64,000 nucleotides of DNA from Ktedonosporobacter rubrisoli (GCF_004208415.1 NZ_CP035758.1:9176001-9240000); one strand, 5' to 3'; positions 7,760 through 16,638 are shown, numbered from the stretch's first letter. Program-made: numbers and translations. Notes: generated by a model not told the origin, from the letters alone.

Positions 7760-9664
7760 ATGTCCGCACATGATGAGCAATGCACGACGACTATGAAAGA
7801 AGAAACACTCGGACAAAACGAGAAACTATTTCGCGCTCTGATCGAACATAGTTCCGATCTCATTGTGCTGGTAGATGCTGAAGGGATAATTACCTATGTC
7901 AGCCCTTCTGTAAGGCGCATCCTGGGATATAGCCCTGAAGAAGTGCTGGGCAAGCATGCCTTCACTATGGTTCATCCGGGCGACCTGCCTATTGTCCAGG
8001 ATGCCCTTGATGATTTACGGCAGTCGCCGGGGAAGGCTGGGCAGGCCGAGTACAGGCTCTGCTGTCGTGAGGGTGGCGTGCGCTGGTTTGAGGCGACCAC
8101 CACAAACCTGTTAGCTGAGCCAGGCGTAGCGGCGATCGTTGGCAATTTTCACGATATTACCGAGCGGAAAGGGGCTGAGGAGGAGCGCACCTATCTGTTG
8201 GCCCGCGAGCAGAATGCGCTCTCGCTGGTCCAGGCGGAGCGCCAGCGTTTGTATGATTTGTTTATGCAAGCGCCGGCGATCATTGGTATCACGCGTGGGC
8301 CGCGGCATATCATCGAGCTGGTGAATCCATGCTGTCTACAAATCTTAGGAAATCGTAGCGCCGCCGATTTTATTGGTAAGCCTTGTGCCGAGGTCATGCC
8401 GGAACTGGTGGGCCAGGGGCTTATTGCCATTATGGATCAAGTCTATCGGAGTGGTGAGACATATCTAGGCAACAATGTTCCTGTTTTCCTTGATGTTCAG
8501 GGCCGCGGCAGGCTGGAAGAACATATATTTAACTTTGTATATCAGCCCTCGCGCAATGTCGGGGGTAAGATTGAAGGTATCCTCATTCACGGCTTTGAGG
8601 TTACCGAACAAGTCCATTCATGCAAAGCTCTTGACCAATTTTTTACGCTCTCGCTGGATATGCTCTGTATTATAGATTTTAATGGGTATTTTCAAAAGGT
8701 CAATCCAGCCTTTGAGAAGATCCTGGGTTATGCGCCTGCGGAGCTTTGCGCTCATCCCGTCTCTTATTGGCTTCATGCTGAGGATAAAGAGCGCACAACC
8801 AATGAAATGCAGAAGTTGAAGAACGGAGTGCCGACGCGCTATTTTGAGAATCGTTATCGCACAAAGGATGGCACATATAAATGGTTGGCCTGGACTGCCA
8901 TTCCCTCGCTTGAGGACCAGGTAATGTATGCCGTAGCTCGCGACATTACTAAGCAGAAACGTGAGGATCAACTCAAGGATGAGTTCATTGGCATGGCCAG
9001 CCATGAGCTTAAGACGCCTATTACTAGCCTGAAAGGCTTTAACCAGATCTTGCTCAGGCGCTTAAACAAGCAAGAGGACCTTCTGAGCGTCGAGTATCTG
9101 CTTAAAATGGAGAAGCAGGTCAACAGATTAGCAAAAGTTGTCAATGATTTGCTTGATATCTCCAAGATCCAGACAGGGAAGCTAAACTACCAGGAAGAGC
9201 ATTTTGATCTCTCGCAACTGGTGCAAGAGATTGTTGAGATTTTTCAGGCCAGCACGTTTTCTCATTGGCTGCTTATTGAAGAAGCCATGAATACACCGGT
9301 GGTCGGCGATAGAGATCGGCTTGGCCAGGTGTTTATCAATCTGCTGACCAACGCAATTAAATATTCCCCGCAAGCTGATAAGGTGTGCATTCGCGTGGTG
9401 AGAGACCAGAAGCAAGGCGTAGTTAGCGTCCAGGATTTTGGTAAGGGCATTGCGAAAGAACATCATGATAAGGTCTTTGAGCGATTTTATCAGATAAGCA
9501 GCCCGGGCGAGCAGCCTTTCTCAGGGCTTGGCATAGGCCTGTATCTTTCGCGTGAGATTATCAGGCGCCATGCCGGTAAAATCTGGGTCAAGAGTAGTAA
9601 GGGCTCTGGGTCCACTTTCTTCTTTTCTTTGCCGCTCAGCGAGGAAGCTCCTGGCTCTGTTTAG
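7760..9664 (+). CDS. Multi-PAS sensor histidine kinase
   Basis: Soluble sensor kinase of 634 residues. Three PAS domains are visible: about residues 20-135 (SSDLIVLVDAEGIITYVSP with a PAC end NFHDITERK), about 155-280 (ending HGFEVTEQ), and about 283-400 (SLDMLCIIDFNGYFQKVNP, ending ARDITKQK). The HisKA box follows with the phosphoacceptor His415 in MASHELKTPITS. The catalytic domain has the N-box NLLTNAIKYSP, G1 box DFGKGI and G2 box GLGIGLYLS. No membrane segment is visible, so it should sense a cytoplasmic signal or redox state. No response regulator is adjacent; it is an orphan. The ribosome site before 7760 is weak. Confidence 0.93.
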   Translation: MSAHDEQCTTTMKEETLGQNEKLFRALIEHSSDLIVLVDAEGIITYVSPSVRRILGYSPEEVLGKHAFTMVHPGDLPIVQDALDDLRQSPGKAGQAEYRLCCREGGVRWFEATTTNLLAEPGVAAIVGNFHDITERKGAEEERTYLLAREQNALSLVQAERQRLYDLFMQAPAIIGITRGPRHIIELVNPCCLQILGNRSAADFIGKPCAEVMPELVGQGLIAIMDQVYRSGETYLGNNVPVFLDVQGRGRLEEHIFNFVYQPSRNVGGKIEGILIHGFEVTEQVHSCKALDQFFTLSLDMLCIIDFNGYFQKVNPAFEKILGYAPAELCAHPVSYWLHAEDKERTTNEMQKLKNGVPTRYFENRYRTKDGTYKWLAWTAIPSLEDQVMYAVARDITKQKREDQLKDEFIGMASHELKTPITSLKGFNQILLRRLNKQEDLLSVEYLLKMEKQVNRLAKVVNDLLDISKIQTGKLNYQEEHFDLSQLVQEIVEIFQASTFSHWLLIEEAMNTPVVGDRDRLGQVFINLLTNAIKYSPQADKVCIRVVRDQKQGVVSVQDFGKGIAKEHHDKVFERFYQISSPGEQPFSGLGIGLYLSREIIRRHAGKIWVKSSKGSGSTFFFSLPLSEEAPGSV

Positions 9665-9812
9665 GTTCTGGAATACAATGTTTAGCTCGACAGTTTCTCC
9701 GCTGAAGCAAGGCCTGGCCGTTATCGTGGGGTCAGACATATGTGAGCGCCCTGGATCGATTAAAGCCCCCTGATACCAGGGAAGAGGGCAACCAATCCAG
9801 CGCGCTTGCTAA

Positions 9813-11600
9813 TTACTGCTGAGCGGGCGGAACGATTGGCAATAGGATATAAGAAGGATGCCCTTCGTCGTGTAAAATGTGCTGCTGGGCAACCGCTAAC
9901 TCAGCATCGGCTCCTAGAGCATGGCCCGTATTGGGATTGCGATCCCAACGGGGAAAGTTACTGCTCGTAATATCCAGGCGGATGCGATGCCCTTTTTTAA
10001 AGAGATTGCTTGTTGACCAGAGATCGATCTCGTATTCATAGGCTCGGCCAGGCTCAATGAGGGAAGACGCTTCGCCGTGAGCAAAATTGCGATAGCGGGC
10101 TCTGATAATCCCATCAGTCAGGTTCTGGGCAAAGCCGTTAGGATGTACATCGACCAGGCGCGCTACAAAATCAGTATCGGGTGCGCTGGAGACCGCCCAC
10201 AGATGAACCGTAATTGGCCCCGTGACCTCAATATCTTCTTCAAGGGTTGGTGTACTATAGACAAGCACATCTGCGCGCTCTTCAGTAGGGCGTTGATCAA
10301 TGGGGCCACCGCGATATTCTGGCGTCATAAGCAATGCGCCGCCACGAGTAATCACGGGATTAGCCGGATCATAGGTATACTGATCGGCGGGTTCGACTTC
10401 CGGTTTGCTGCTTGTAAGCAGGCCATCACCATGCAGCGAATTGGCTTGCCCGTCGCTATGTAAATAGTAGCGGGTCTCGACGGCGCGGGCCAGCGGCCAT
10501 TCTTGCTCATCGCGCCAGATATTGGCGCCCATCACGAAGATTTTGATCGGAGCCTCGTCAAGGATACCGGTATTTGTTTCTTTTAAGAACTGGTCGAACC
10601 AGCGTAACTGCAAGCTCATGAAGTCGATCTTTAAATCAATCAGAGCCGCGCTGGCGCCGAAGCCAAAATTGATCTCGCCAATCGGATTAGTGACTCCGCC
10701 ATGCGTCCATGGTCCGATGAGTAGCTTGCTTTGTCGCGCCTGTGGCGTCGCGCCCTGGCTGCGTATAGCATTGAAATTATCGATGGTGTCCTGCAAGAAG
10801 ACATCATACCAACCGCCGATATTAAAAGCCGGCGCTGTGACTTGCGCGTGCTTCCCACGGATAGTGAAGGCTTCGACGTTGGAGCGATCCATGACGTGCT
10901 CAAAGACTTCGAAAAAGGCCGGAGCCGCGTCGCTGCGCTTCACAGGGGCAAAATCCTTGAGGGGTAGATCCCAGTATCCGCGCGGTCCCAGCGCGTCCAT
11001 CTCGGAGACGAGCGTATAGAGCGCCGCACCTAAGTGGCGGGGATCGGGGTCCTGCCTATAGCGGCGCATCAGCACATCGAAGCCCATCGAGAGTTGCCAG
11101 CTTGTCGAAGTACCTAATTCGAGCGCGCCCCCACGAAATAGCACGCCGTTGAGTGGATCGTTCCAGGTAATGAAAGGCACAATAGCCTTTAAGGCTGCAG
11201 GGTGCTGGACTGCTGAGATCCATTGCGTAAAGCCAAAATAGGAGGCTCCATACATGCCAACGCTGCCGTTGCTATAAGGGAGCCCGGCAGCCCAGGCTAC
11301 CGTATCCACGCCATCCAGGGCTTCATTGCGGAAAGGGTCCCATGTTCCCTCGGAGGTGAAGCGTCCTCGCGTATCCTGGATGATGACGACGTAGCCGCGC
11401 CGTGCTACCTGGGCAGGATCGAAAACTGAGGTAGCCGTGGGTAGATCTTTGCCATAGGGGAGGCGGGTGAGGAGAACTGGCCACTGTCCCTCACCGGCTG
11501 GACGATAAACATTGGCACGCAAAATCGTGCCATCTCTCATCTGGGCAGGAACGTCAAAGTCTATAGTGATTTGCTGACCCATTTGCATAACCATGATCAA
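9813..11600 (-). CDS. CocE/NonD-family alpha/beta hydrolase (X-Pro dipeptidyl-peptidase S15-like)
   Basis: Serine hydrolase of 595 residues related to cocaine esterase and X-Pro dipeptidyl-peptidases. The N-terminal half is an alpha/beta hydrolase with the nucleophile elbow GMYGASYFG (Ser120 from the TTG start) and a probable catalytic His in GPWTHGG. The C-terminal half, from about residue 370, is the jelly-roll domain of the family (DTDFVARLVDVHPNG). There is no signal peptide. The start may be the TTG at 11600, five bases after AGAGGAG, or the ATG at 11594. It converges with the PAS kinase; a small stem CCCTG-GTAT-CAGGG lies between them without a U-run. Actual substrate (ester, amide or beta-lactam-like) cannot be told. 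Confidence 0.9.
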   Translation of the reverse strand: MIMVMQMGQQITIDFDVPAQMRDGTILRANVYRPAGEGQWPVLLTRLPYGKDLPTATSVFDPAQVARRGYVVIIQDTRGRFTSEGTWDPFRNEALDGVDTVAWAAGLPYSNGSVGMYGASYFGFTQWISAVQHPAALKAIVPFITWNDPLNGVLFRGGALELGTSTSWQLSMGFDVLMRRYRQDPDPRHLGAALYTLVSEMDALGPRGYWDLPLKDFAPVKRSDAAPAFFEVFEHVMDRSNVEAFTIRGKHAQVTAPAFNIGGWYDVFLQDTIDNFNAIRSQGATPQARQSKLLIGPWTHGGVTNPIGEINFGFGASAALIDLKIDFMSLQLRWFDQFLKETNTGILDEAPIKIFVMGANIWRDEQEWPLARAVETRYYLHSDGQANSLHGDGLLTSSKPEVEPADQYTYDPANPVITRGGALLMTPEYRGGPIDQRPTEERADVLVYSTPTLEEDIEVTGPITVHLWAVSSAPDTDFVARLVDVHPNGFAQNLTDGIIRARYRNFAHGEASSLIEPGRAYEYEIDLWSTSNLFKKGHRIRLDITSSNFPRWDRNPNTGHALGADAELAVAQQHILHDEGHPSYILLPIVPPAQQ

Positions 11601-11802
11601 GATTGCTCCTCTGTAAAATTGGGATACAGCTTATCTGTATCTGTACTCATCTTTACGCGCTGATTTTTAGTGGGGTATATTCAATCTTTAGATCTGCCTG
11701 TATTGTAGCATCAAGATCGGTAGGCCGTAGCTATTTTGGGGAGCGCTAGATGGCTTGCAGCCAGAACAGCGGTTGAATATTTCCATTTCTTGTCTGCGCT
11801 TT

Positions 11803-12516
11803 CTACTTGCTTAGCGTGTTCGCAAAGGTTCGAATGGCTGCGGCAGCAATCCTAACGAGCGGTTTGCCATGTCCCAGACAGAGCGTGTCCACATTCATCT
11901 CCGCGATTTTGTGAACCGAGCGTTTGGCCTGATCCATGTCAGGGGTTGTATATGCAGGCATCAAGCTCAGGCCGAAAGCCAGATTCATCATGACATCCCC
12001 GCCAAAGAGTAGGCGCTGCTCTGCCTACCAGAATCCGCATTGACCGAGGCTATGACCGGGTTCATCAACAACCTCTAATCCTGGAAGCACCTCATCTAGT
12101 CGATCTCCTTCTTGCAACTCATAGTCTACCTGCACAGCTGGGCTAAGGTCTGGTGAGACGAACATTGTGGCGAGTAAACGATTAGTTAAGTTCAATTGTG
12201 AGCGAGGAGGCAGGATGGCTTTTTTCTCGCCGCGAATGACCGCGCTCTCGTAGCGATGATGAGCATAAACACATGCTCCAGTCACCTCCTTGAGCGCGGC
12301 AAGGCTCCCGGTATGATCGGAGTGTGCATGCGTGATGAGGATGCGTTTAATGTCACTGAGCTGATGACCTATGCTCCGAAGGTCTTTCTCGATTTGGGAG
12401 AGAGAGCCAGATACACTGGTATCAACCAGCGTCAGGCCATCAGCCGCTTCGATTACGTAGACGCGTCCCATGCGTAGACCCTCGATGCAAAAAATGCCAT
12501 TGAGAATTCGATCCAT
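11803..12516 (-). pseudogene. Metallo-beta-lactamase-fold (glyoxalase-II-like) hydrolase broken by an in-frame amber codon
   Basis: From the ATG at 12516 (after AAGAAAGAGAG) the frame codes a typical metallo-beta-lactamase-fold protein with the metal motif THAHSDHTG and the downstream ligand motif DEPGHSLGQCGFW. The frame then meets TAG at 12027-12025 and continues in the same frame as AEQRLLFGGDVMM (the expected GGD ligand motif) to a C-terminal CLGHGKP motif and a stop at 11803. All metal ligands exist only if TAG is read through. Since CAG to TAG is a single change, it is either a recent nonsense mutation, a sequencing error, or a read-through codon. Full product would be about 237 residues. 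Confidence 0.8.
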
Positions 12517-12537
12517 GTCTCTCTCTTTCTTAAAAGG

Positions 12538-12559
12538 ATTAGTACTGGATAGTACTAAT
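12538..12559. promoter_or_regulatory. Perfect 22-bp operator-like palindrome, copy 1
   Basis: ATTAGTACT (12538-12546), GGAT, AGTACTAAT (12551-12559): a perfect 9-bp inverted repeat with a 4-bp spacer, 22 bases upstream of the broken hydrolase start. The size and shape fit a TetR- or MarR-type dimer site. A near copy lies at 12708-12729. Confidence 0.6.
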
Positions 12560-12707
12560 ATCTGGCGAATAAAAAGAGAAGCAGAGCTTCTCAAAAAGAA
12601 ACCTATTTACCTGGTTACCTCACCCATACCCGTGCAGACGCACTCCATTAAAAAGAGCTCGGGAGTCACTTCAGCGACTTAACCGCAATTGAATATTGCT
12701 TCTTACA

Positions 12708-12729
12708 ATTAGAACTATGTAGTACTAAA
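12708..12729. promoter_or_regulatory. Operator-like palindrome, copy 2
   Basis: ATTAGAACT, ATGT, AGTACTAAA: the same 9-4-9 layout as the palindrome at 12538 with two arm changes. Its centre lies 170 bp from that of copy 1. The two sites bracket the promoter area of the minus-strand hydrolase, and copy 2 is about 100 bp before the FHA-gene promoter. The remaining spacer from 12517 to 12932 holds nothing else I can name. Confidence 0.5.
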
Positions 12730-12829
12730 TTTGATTTGCCAAGGCGGAGCCCTTGCCTTTCTTGCAAGTTTTTCTCAGTTTTTTTGTGATGCCCAGGCTA
12801 CGCGTCAGATTCAGGCAAAAAAAGCTATC

Positions 12830-12859
12830 TTGACACTTCTTCACTTTATTCGTTATACT
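12830..12859 (+). promoter_or_regulatory. Strong sigma70-type promoter for the FHA gene
   Basis: TTGACA at 12830-12835, an 18-base spacer, TATACT at 12854-12859. The predicted leader to the start codon at 12933 is about 65 bases. Confidence 0.75.
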
Positions 12860-12932
12860 CATTCAAAATAGCGGTGAAGCTATCTTCCGCTGTACCAACC
12901 TTACTATATTGGCATCAAGTTGAGAGAGCCGA

Positions 12933-13613
12933 ATGGCACAAGAAAATCTGTCGGGTGCATATCTCGTCATCCAGAAGGGGCCACAGCTTGGCAAGCGTGT
13001 GGAATTGTGGAAAGAGTGTACCACTATTGGTCGTAGCCGCGAATGTGACATCTTTTTAGAAGATATCGCGGTTCATCGCAAACAGGCCCGTATTTTACTT
13101 ACTCCTGCGGGCTATATATTGCGCGATGACCACGGGAGCGGCGATAGTTATGTCAATGGCCGACCAGTTCAAGAGCAGCTGCTCAATAGCAATGATCAGC
13201 TTCTTTTTGGCAATACTCAAATGACCTTTTTTGCCCATGAAGGGACGCGGCCATTTCAATTCGCTTCGTCACGTGGCCGCGAATTGCACGCAGGAAAAGC
13301 TCTCAGTGCTCAGCCTGCTAGCGTAGCTTGCCTGGATCTGATCTCTACATTTGGAGATATACGGCGGATCGAGCTACCCCGTGAGATGACTATTGGGCGC
13401 AGCCGCGAGTGTGATATCTTTCTGGAAGATCTGGCAGTCAGTCGCACTCACGTAACTATTCACGAACTGCCAAATGGAGAATATGAGTTGCTGGATAATC
13501 ATTCAGCTACAGGCACGTTTGTGAATGGAGGCGCTATGCGGCGCTGCATCTTGCGTGATGGCGATGTGGTACAGATCGGCGCTAGCAAATTTATCTTTCG
13601 CCTTCACGTTTAA
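12933..13613 (+). CDS. Double FHA-domain protein
   Basis: Cytoplasmic protein of 226 residues made of two forkhead-associated domains, which bind phosphothreonine peptides. Both copies carry the same near-identical core TIGRSRECDIFLED followed by a histidine-containing strand (VHRKQARI in domain 1, VSRTHVTIH in domain 2) and a terminal NG turn (DSYVNG, GTFVNG). Domain 1 (about 8-103) has R-K-Q in place of the canonical S-R-x-H-A/V, so it may bind weakly or be structural; domain 2 (about 135-224) is canonical. No kinase is adjacent, but several Ser/Thr kinases lie within 25 kb. Its 3' end overlaps the converging NadD-like gene by 23 bases. Confidence 0.93.
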   Translation: MAQENLSGAYLVIQKGPQLGKRVELWKECTTIGRSRECDIFLEDIAVHRKQARILLTPAGYILRDDHGSGDSYVNGRPVQEQLLNSNDQLLFGNTQMTFFAHEGTRPFQFASSRGRELHAGKALSAQPASVACLDLISTFGDIRRIELPREMTIGRSRECDIFLEDLAVSRTHVTIHELPNGEYELLDNHSATGTFVNGGAMRRCILRDGDVVQIGASKFIFRLHV

Positions 13614-14451
13614 GCGCTTGCCTTTGGTGCACCTGTCGCTCTAGACGCATGGCCCTCTCTCCATAATAATCTATCTCCACTCCATCGGATCTGTGCAATG
13701 GAGGAGCGTAGGCTCGTGTTTCGCGCATAAATTGCCTTACTTCCTGCGGCACATCGTGCAAATAGTTGGCGCTGTGCTGGCGTATATGGCTTGATGCGAT
13801 AGCCCGATACGTTGGGCTGAAAGGTAAGGCCTGAACGTAGCCGGCAAATTTCCTGTTTTGCGGCTGGTTGAGTAGGTCTTCCAGCTCTTGTTTGCCCGCA
13901 CTGCCACGGGGTGCGACGAGCATCTGTGCCTGCTTAAACAGGTCGGCGAGCGCGGCATCGCGGTCCTCATAATAATGGGGATCGAAAATCTGCACGATCT
14001 TATCAAATCCCATCAAGAAAAAGATACGCTTGACCTGCGGGAAAGAATGGCGTATCGCTTCGGCCTGCTCAACGTATAAGCCGCGATTGAAGAGAAGTAT
14101 CCCCGCGTGTGGTAGACGTGGCCGCAAGACGTTCTGGAGCAGGAGTATGCGCTCAAGCAACAGCGGGCGCTCAACATTTTCTTTATCCACGGTTAGCTTA
14201 TTGAAGGCCGCGTAGAGGTGCATAGGTTCGTGAGCGCGCGCGTACTGGCGCGCCTGTTTCAACAGAGCGATATGGGCAATCGTCGGCGGATTAAATGAGC
14301 CGGCAAAGATGATAATATCCTCGCGTGGCTGCGGAGAGCCGGGCGTCACGAATGCGCGCGGTGCTGCGCCTGGGTCCAGTTGATCAAGCTGAGCCTGCAC
14401 ATGCTTGAGAAAGTGTAACGTATGTGGCGAGAAGTGCAGATATCTACTCAT
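13591..14451 (-). CDS. NadD-like nucleotidyltransferase
   Basis: A 286-residue protein of the nucleotidyltransferase superfamily that makes dinucleotides such as NAD. It has the ATP-binding loop FAGSFNPPTIAH and a later motif ASSHIRQH that corresponds to the ISSTxIR motif. It carries an N-terminal extension of about 45 residues before the first strand and a C-terminal basic tail, longer than ordinary NadD (about 200 residues), so nicotinate-mononucleotide adenylyltransferase activity is likely but not certain. It may be transcribed after the small HTH gene 63 bases upstream. A 16-bp palindrome (14476-14491) lies in that gap. Confidence 0.78.
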   Translation of the reverse strand: MSRYLHFSPHTLHFLKHVQAQLDQLDPGAAPRAFVTPGSPQPREDIIIFAGSFNPPTIAHIALLKQARQYARAHEPMHLYAAFNKLTVDKENVERPLLLERILLLQNVLRPRLPHAGILLFNRGLYVEQAEAIRHSFPQVKRIFFLMGFDKIVQIFDPHYYEDRDAALADLFKQAQMLVAPRGSAGKQELEDLLNQPQNRKFAGYVQALPFSPTYRAIASSHIRQHSANYLHDVPQEVRQFMRETRAYAPPLHRSDGVEIDYYGERAMRLERQVHQRQALKREGER

Positions 14452-14475
14452 AGCTCTATTGTAGCACAGACACCG

Positions 14476-14491
14476 CCAGAGCTAGCTCTGG
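14476..14491. promoter_or_regulatory. Perfect 16-bp palindrome upstream of the NadD-like gene
   Basis: CCAGAGCTAGCTCTGG is its own reverse complement with no spacer, 24 bases before the NadD-like start and 23 bases after the HTH gene stop. Without a loop it makes a poor RNA hairpin, so a DNA operator is more likely, possibly for the adjacent HTH protein. Confidence 0.45.
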
Positions 14492-14514
14492 GGATAGCCC
14501 ATCCATCCCTAAGG

Positions 14515-14712
14515 CTAGCTGCGATTGCGCTCTACGAATTGCTTGATCTGTTCGATATCTGCTTTGAGCACATAGGAGCGGCGATCAAAGGGGAATTTGT
14601 GTCTTTGAATGTCGAGAAAATTCATATAATTGTATAGCGAAGCCTTACTGCAACCCACCGCAATGACTGCTTGCTCTATCGTTAAGCAATCATCTTTCGC
14701 AATCTTTGCCAT
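14515..14712 (-). CDS. Small helix-turn-helix protein
   Basis: A 65-residue protein beginning MAKIAKDDCLTIEQAV. The segment IEQAVIAVGCSKASLYNYMNFL reads as a MerR/excisionase-like helix-turn-helix, followed by a short wing (HKFPFDRRSYVLKADIEQIKQF). Such one-domain proteins act as small repressors or DNA-bending factors. An in-frame ATG at 14739 would add nine residues, but MAKI fits the domain boundary better; neither has a strong ribosome site. No integrase is nearby, so it is not obviously an excisionase. Confidence 0.65.
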   Translation of the reverse strand: MAKIAKDDCLTIEQAVIAVGCSKASLYNYMNFLDIQRHKFPFDRRSYVLKADIEQIKQFVERNRS

Positions 14713-15344
14713 CCGTCTACAATCCCCACTAAAAATCATCCTTTGCAGAAATCTTGCTTCTTGTCAATTTATAAATTTGGCAAAGACCTGGTTAACATCA
14801 AGGATTGTTGCTATGGATTAGCCAGTGAGTTAAGAATTTACGTAGAGCTCTCCAATCCTGATTGTTCCGCTGCCTGACAGTGGCAATCAAAGGGGAATTG
14901 GGGTCGCGCTACAGTCGCGGCGCGGCCCGTCACAATCTCTTGTCTCTCTTCAATCTCTTTTGCTGCTGCTTTAACTCTAGCATTGACATGTTAAATAAGC
15001 TTTAAGGCAAGGCTTACGGCATGTTAAACTATAGAAAAGCCCATTTTTATGGGCAAAACATCTATATATGTATCGTTCAGATAGATAAACTACCCATTGC
15101 ACCCGCTTACTTTAGTCCGCTATATTCTAGGCAGACATTATGGAAAGAAATGTCAAATTCTCTCTACTGCCTCTCTTCTTCTTATGCTTGCTACCTTTCT
15201 ACGCTACATCGTTGTCAGTACTTTTGAATTGCGTATTGCTGGTCTTTTTAGAGAGCCAGTGACCCACAATAGATGTGGAGTATTTTGTAATTTTGTGTTT
15301 GCGCCCTTTCAGGTTCTTGCCGGGAGGCGCAAGGAGGTTTTCTT
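14713..15344. other. Intergenic region upstream of the importer operon
   Basis: About 630 bases with no convincing gene. Visible items are two direct copies of CATGTTAAA (14987 and 15020, 33 bases apart), a TTGACA at about 14984 without a matching -10 box, and a compact hairpin GCCCAT-TTTT-ATGGGC near 15040-15056. The repeats probably mark the control region of the operon that starts at 15345. Confidence 0.45.
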
Positions 15345-16556
15345 ATGAGCAGCCGGGAACTATTTAACAATTTTCTGGATCTGAGCAGAGCTGGCAGCCG
15401 CCGCTCGTTTCTCAAGCAGGCTGGCGCGCTGGGCGTATCTGCCACAGCCTTTGGGGCATTTTTGCAGGCTTGTGGCGGTGGGAATAGCAGCAGTGGGACC
15501 GGCGCGGGTGCTGCTCCCAACCCTGCCAACCTTGCCGGCCCCATTGATCTTAAGACCCTGGCCGAGAATGCGAAGAAAGAGGGCAAGCTCGAAGCAATTG
15601 GTATACCGCCCGAGTGGGCCGATTACAAAGATATCCTGGCTGGTTATACGAAGAATTACGGGGTTGACGTTGCCTATAAGGCCGAGGCTGAGTTTTCTTC
15701 GGCTCAGGAACTGGAAGTATTTAAGAAGTCGAAGCAGCATCCCCACGGCGATATTGGTGATGTTGGTTTCTCCTTTGGCCCTACCGTAATCTCTCAGGGG
15801 CTCGTATCACCCTATAAGCATGCTCATTGGGATGATATTGAAGACGATCTGAAAGATCCACAGGGAAATTGGTGCACAGAATATTGGGGCGCTCAGGCAT
15901 TCGTTATCAATACTGATCTTGTGAAGAAGCCGCCCACCTCTTTCAAGGAGCTGTTGGCCGGCGATTATAAGAATATGGTTGGTATCGATGGTGATCCGCG
16001 CCAGGCCACTGACGCTTTTAATGCTGTCTATGCCGCAGCCTTGGCCACGAGTGGCAGTATCGATAACATTCAGCCCGGCATCGATTACTTCGTGCAACTG
16101 AAGAAAAAGGGAAGCTTCACAGTAGCGCGCTCAAGCCTGGCCAACATTACCAAAGGTGAAGTCGCTATCGCCATCATGTGGGACTATCTGGGCCTTGGTT
16201 TCCGCGATCAGCTCAATGGCAAGCCCAACATTAAAGTGGTTATCCCCTCTGATGGTTCGATTGCTGGCCCTTATGTCTCTATTATCAATAAGACAGCTCC
16301 CCATCCCTATGCGGCTCGCCTGTGGAATGAGTATATTTTCTCGGATGAGGGCCAGCTTTTCTATCTGACCGGCTATGCACATCCGGCCCGCTATAAAAAG
16401 TTGGTTGCTGCCGGTAAGGTTCCGGCTGATCTGGCCGCAAAGTTGCCGCCTGCTGAGCAGTACAATTCGGTCAAATTCGTTTCCGATCCGGCCAAACTGA
16501 AGGCTGCCACTGACCTGGTGAATCAGAACTGGCAGTCGCAAGTGCTTGGTCAGTAG
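15345..16556 (+). CDS. ABC importer substrate-binding lipoprotein (Tat-type signal)
   Basis: Extracytoplasmic binding protein of 403 residues. The N-terminus has a twin-arginine motif SRRSFLKQAG followed by a hydrophobic stretch and the lipobox LQACGGG, so it is probably exported folded by Tat and then lipid-anchored. The mature part resembles the iron/thiamine/polyamine-type binding proteins (COG1840 or PotD-like). The start ATG at 15345 follows GGAGG. It opens a four-gene operon with two permeases and an ATPase. A strong hairpin (16613-16638) follows the gene. The ligand cannot be read from sequence. Confidence 0.88.
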   Translation: MSSRELFNNFLDLSRAGSRRSFLKQAGALGVSATAFGAFLQACGGGNSSSGTGAGAAPNPANLAGPIDLKTLAENAKKEGKLEAIGIPPEWADYKDILAGYTKNYGVDVAYKAEAEFSSAQELEVFKKSKQHPHGDIGDVGFSFGPTVISQGLVSPYKHAHWDDIEDDLKDPQGNWCTEYWGAQAFVINTDLVKKPPTSFKELLAGDYKNMVGIDGDPRQATDAFNAVYAAALATSGSIDNIQPGIDYFVQLKKKGSFTVARSSLANITKGEVAIAIMWDYLGLGFRDQLNGKPNIKVVIPSDGSIAGPYVSIINKTAPHPYAARLWNEYIFSDEGQLFYLTGYAHPARYKKLVAAGKVPADLAAKLPPAEQYNSVKFVSDPAKLKAATDLVNQNWQSQVLGQ

Positions 16557-16612
16557 CTGTATCTGCTATACTTGCGAGCAAGGGAAGATTGACAGAGCAA
16601 TAACTGCTCCTG

Positions 16613-16638
16613 GGTAGGCGCGTAAGTTCGCGCCTACC
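16613..16638 (+). other. Hairpin between binding-protein and permease genes
   Basis: GGTAGGCGCG and CGCGCCTACC form a perfect 10-bp stem with a 6-base loop (TAAGTT), 57 bases after the binding-protein stop and 27 before the permease start. No U-run follows, so it is more likely a 3'-end stabiliser or partial attenuator that raises binding protein over permease. Confidence 0.6.

Noticed and set aside
11820..11840. GGTTCGAAT-like string suggesting a tRNA T-arm.
   Set aside because: It lies within the coding frame of the metallo-hydrolase and no acceptor or anticodon stems flank it.
15040..15056. GCCCAT/ATGGGC hairpin as a terminator.
   Set aside because: On the plus strand it is followed by AAAA and on the minus strand no gene ends there.
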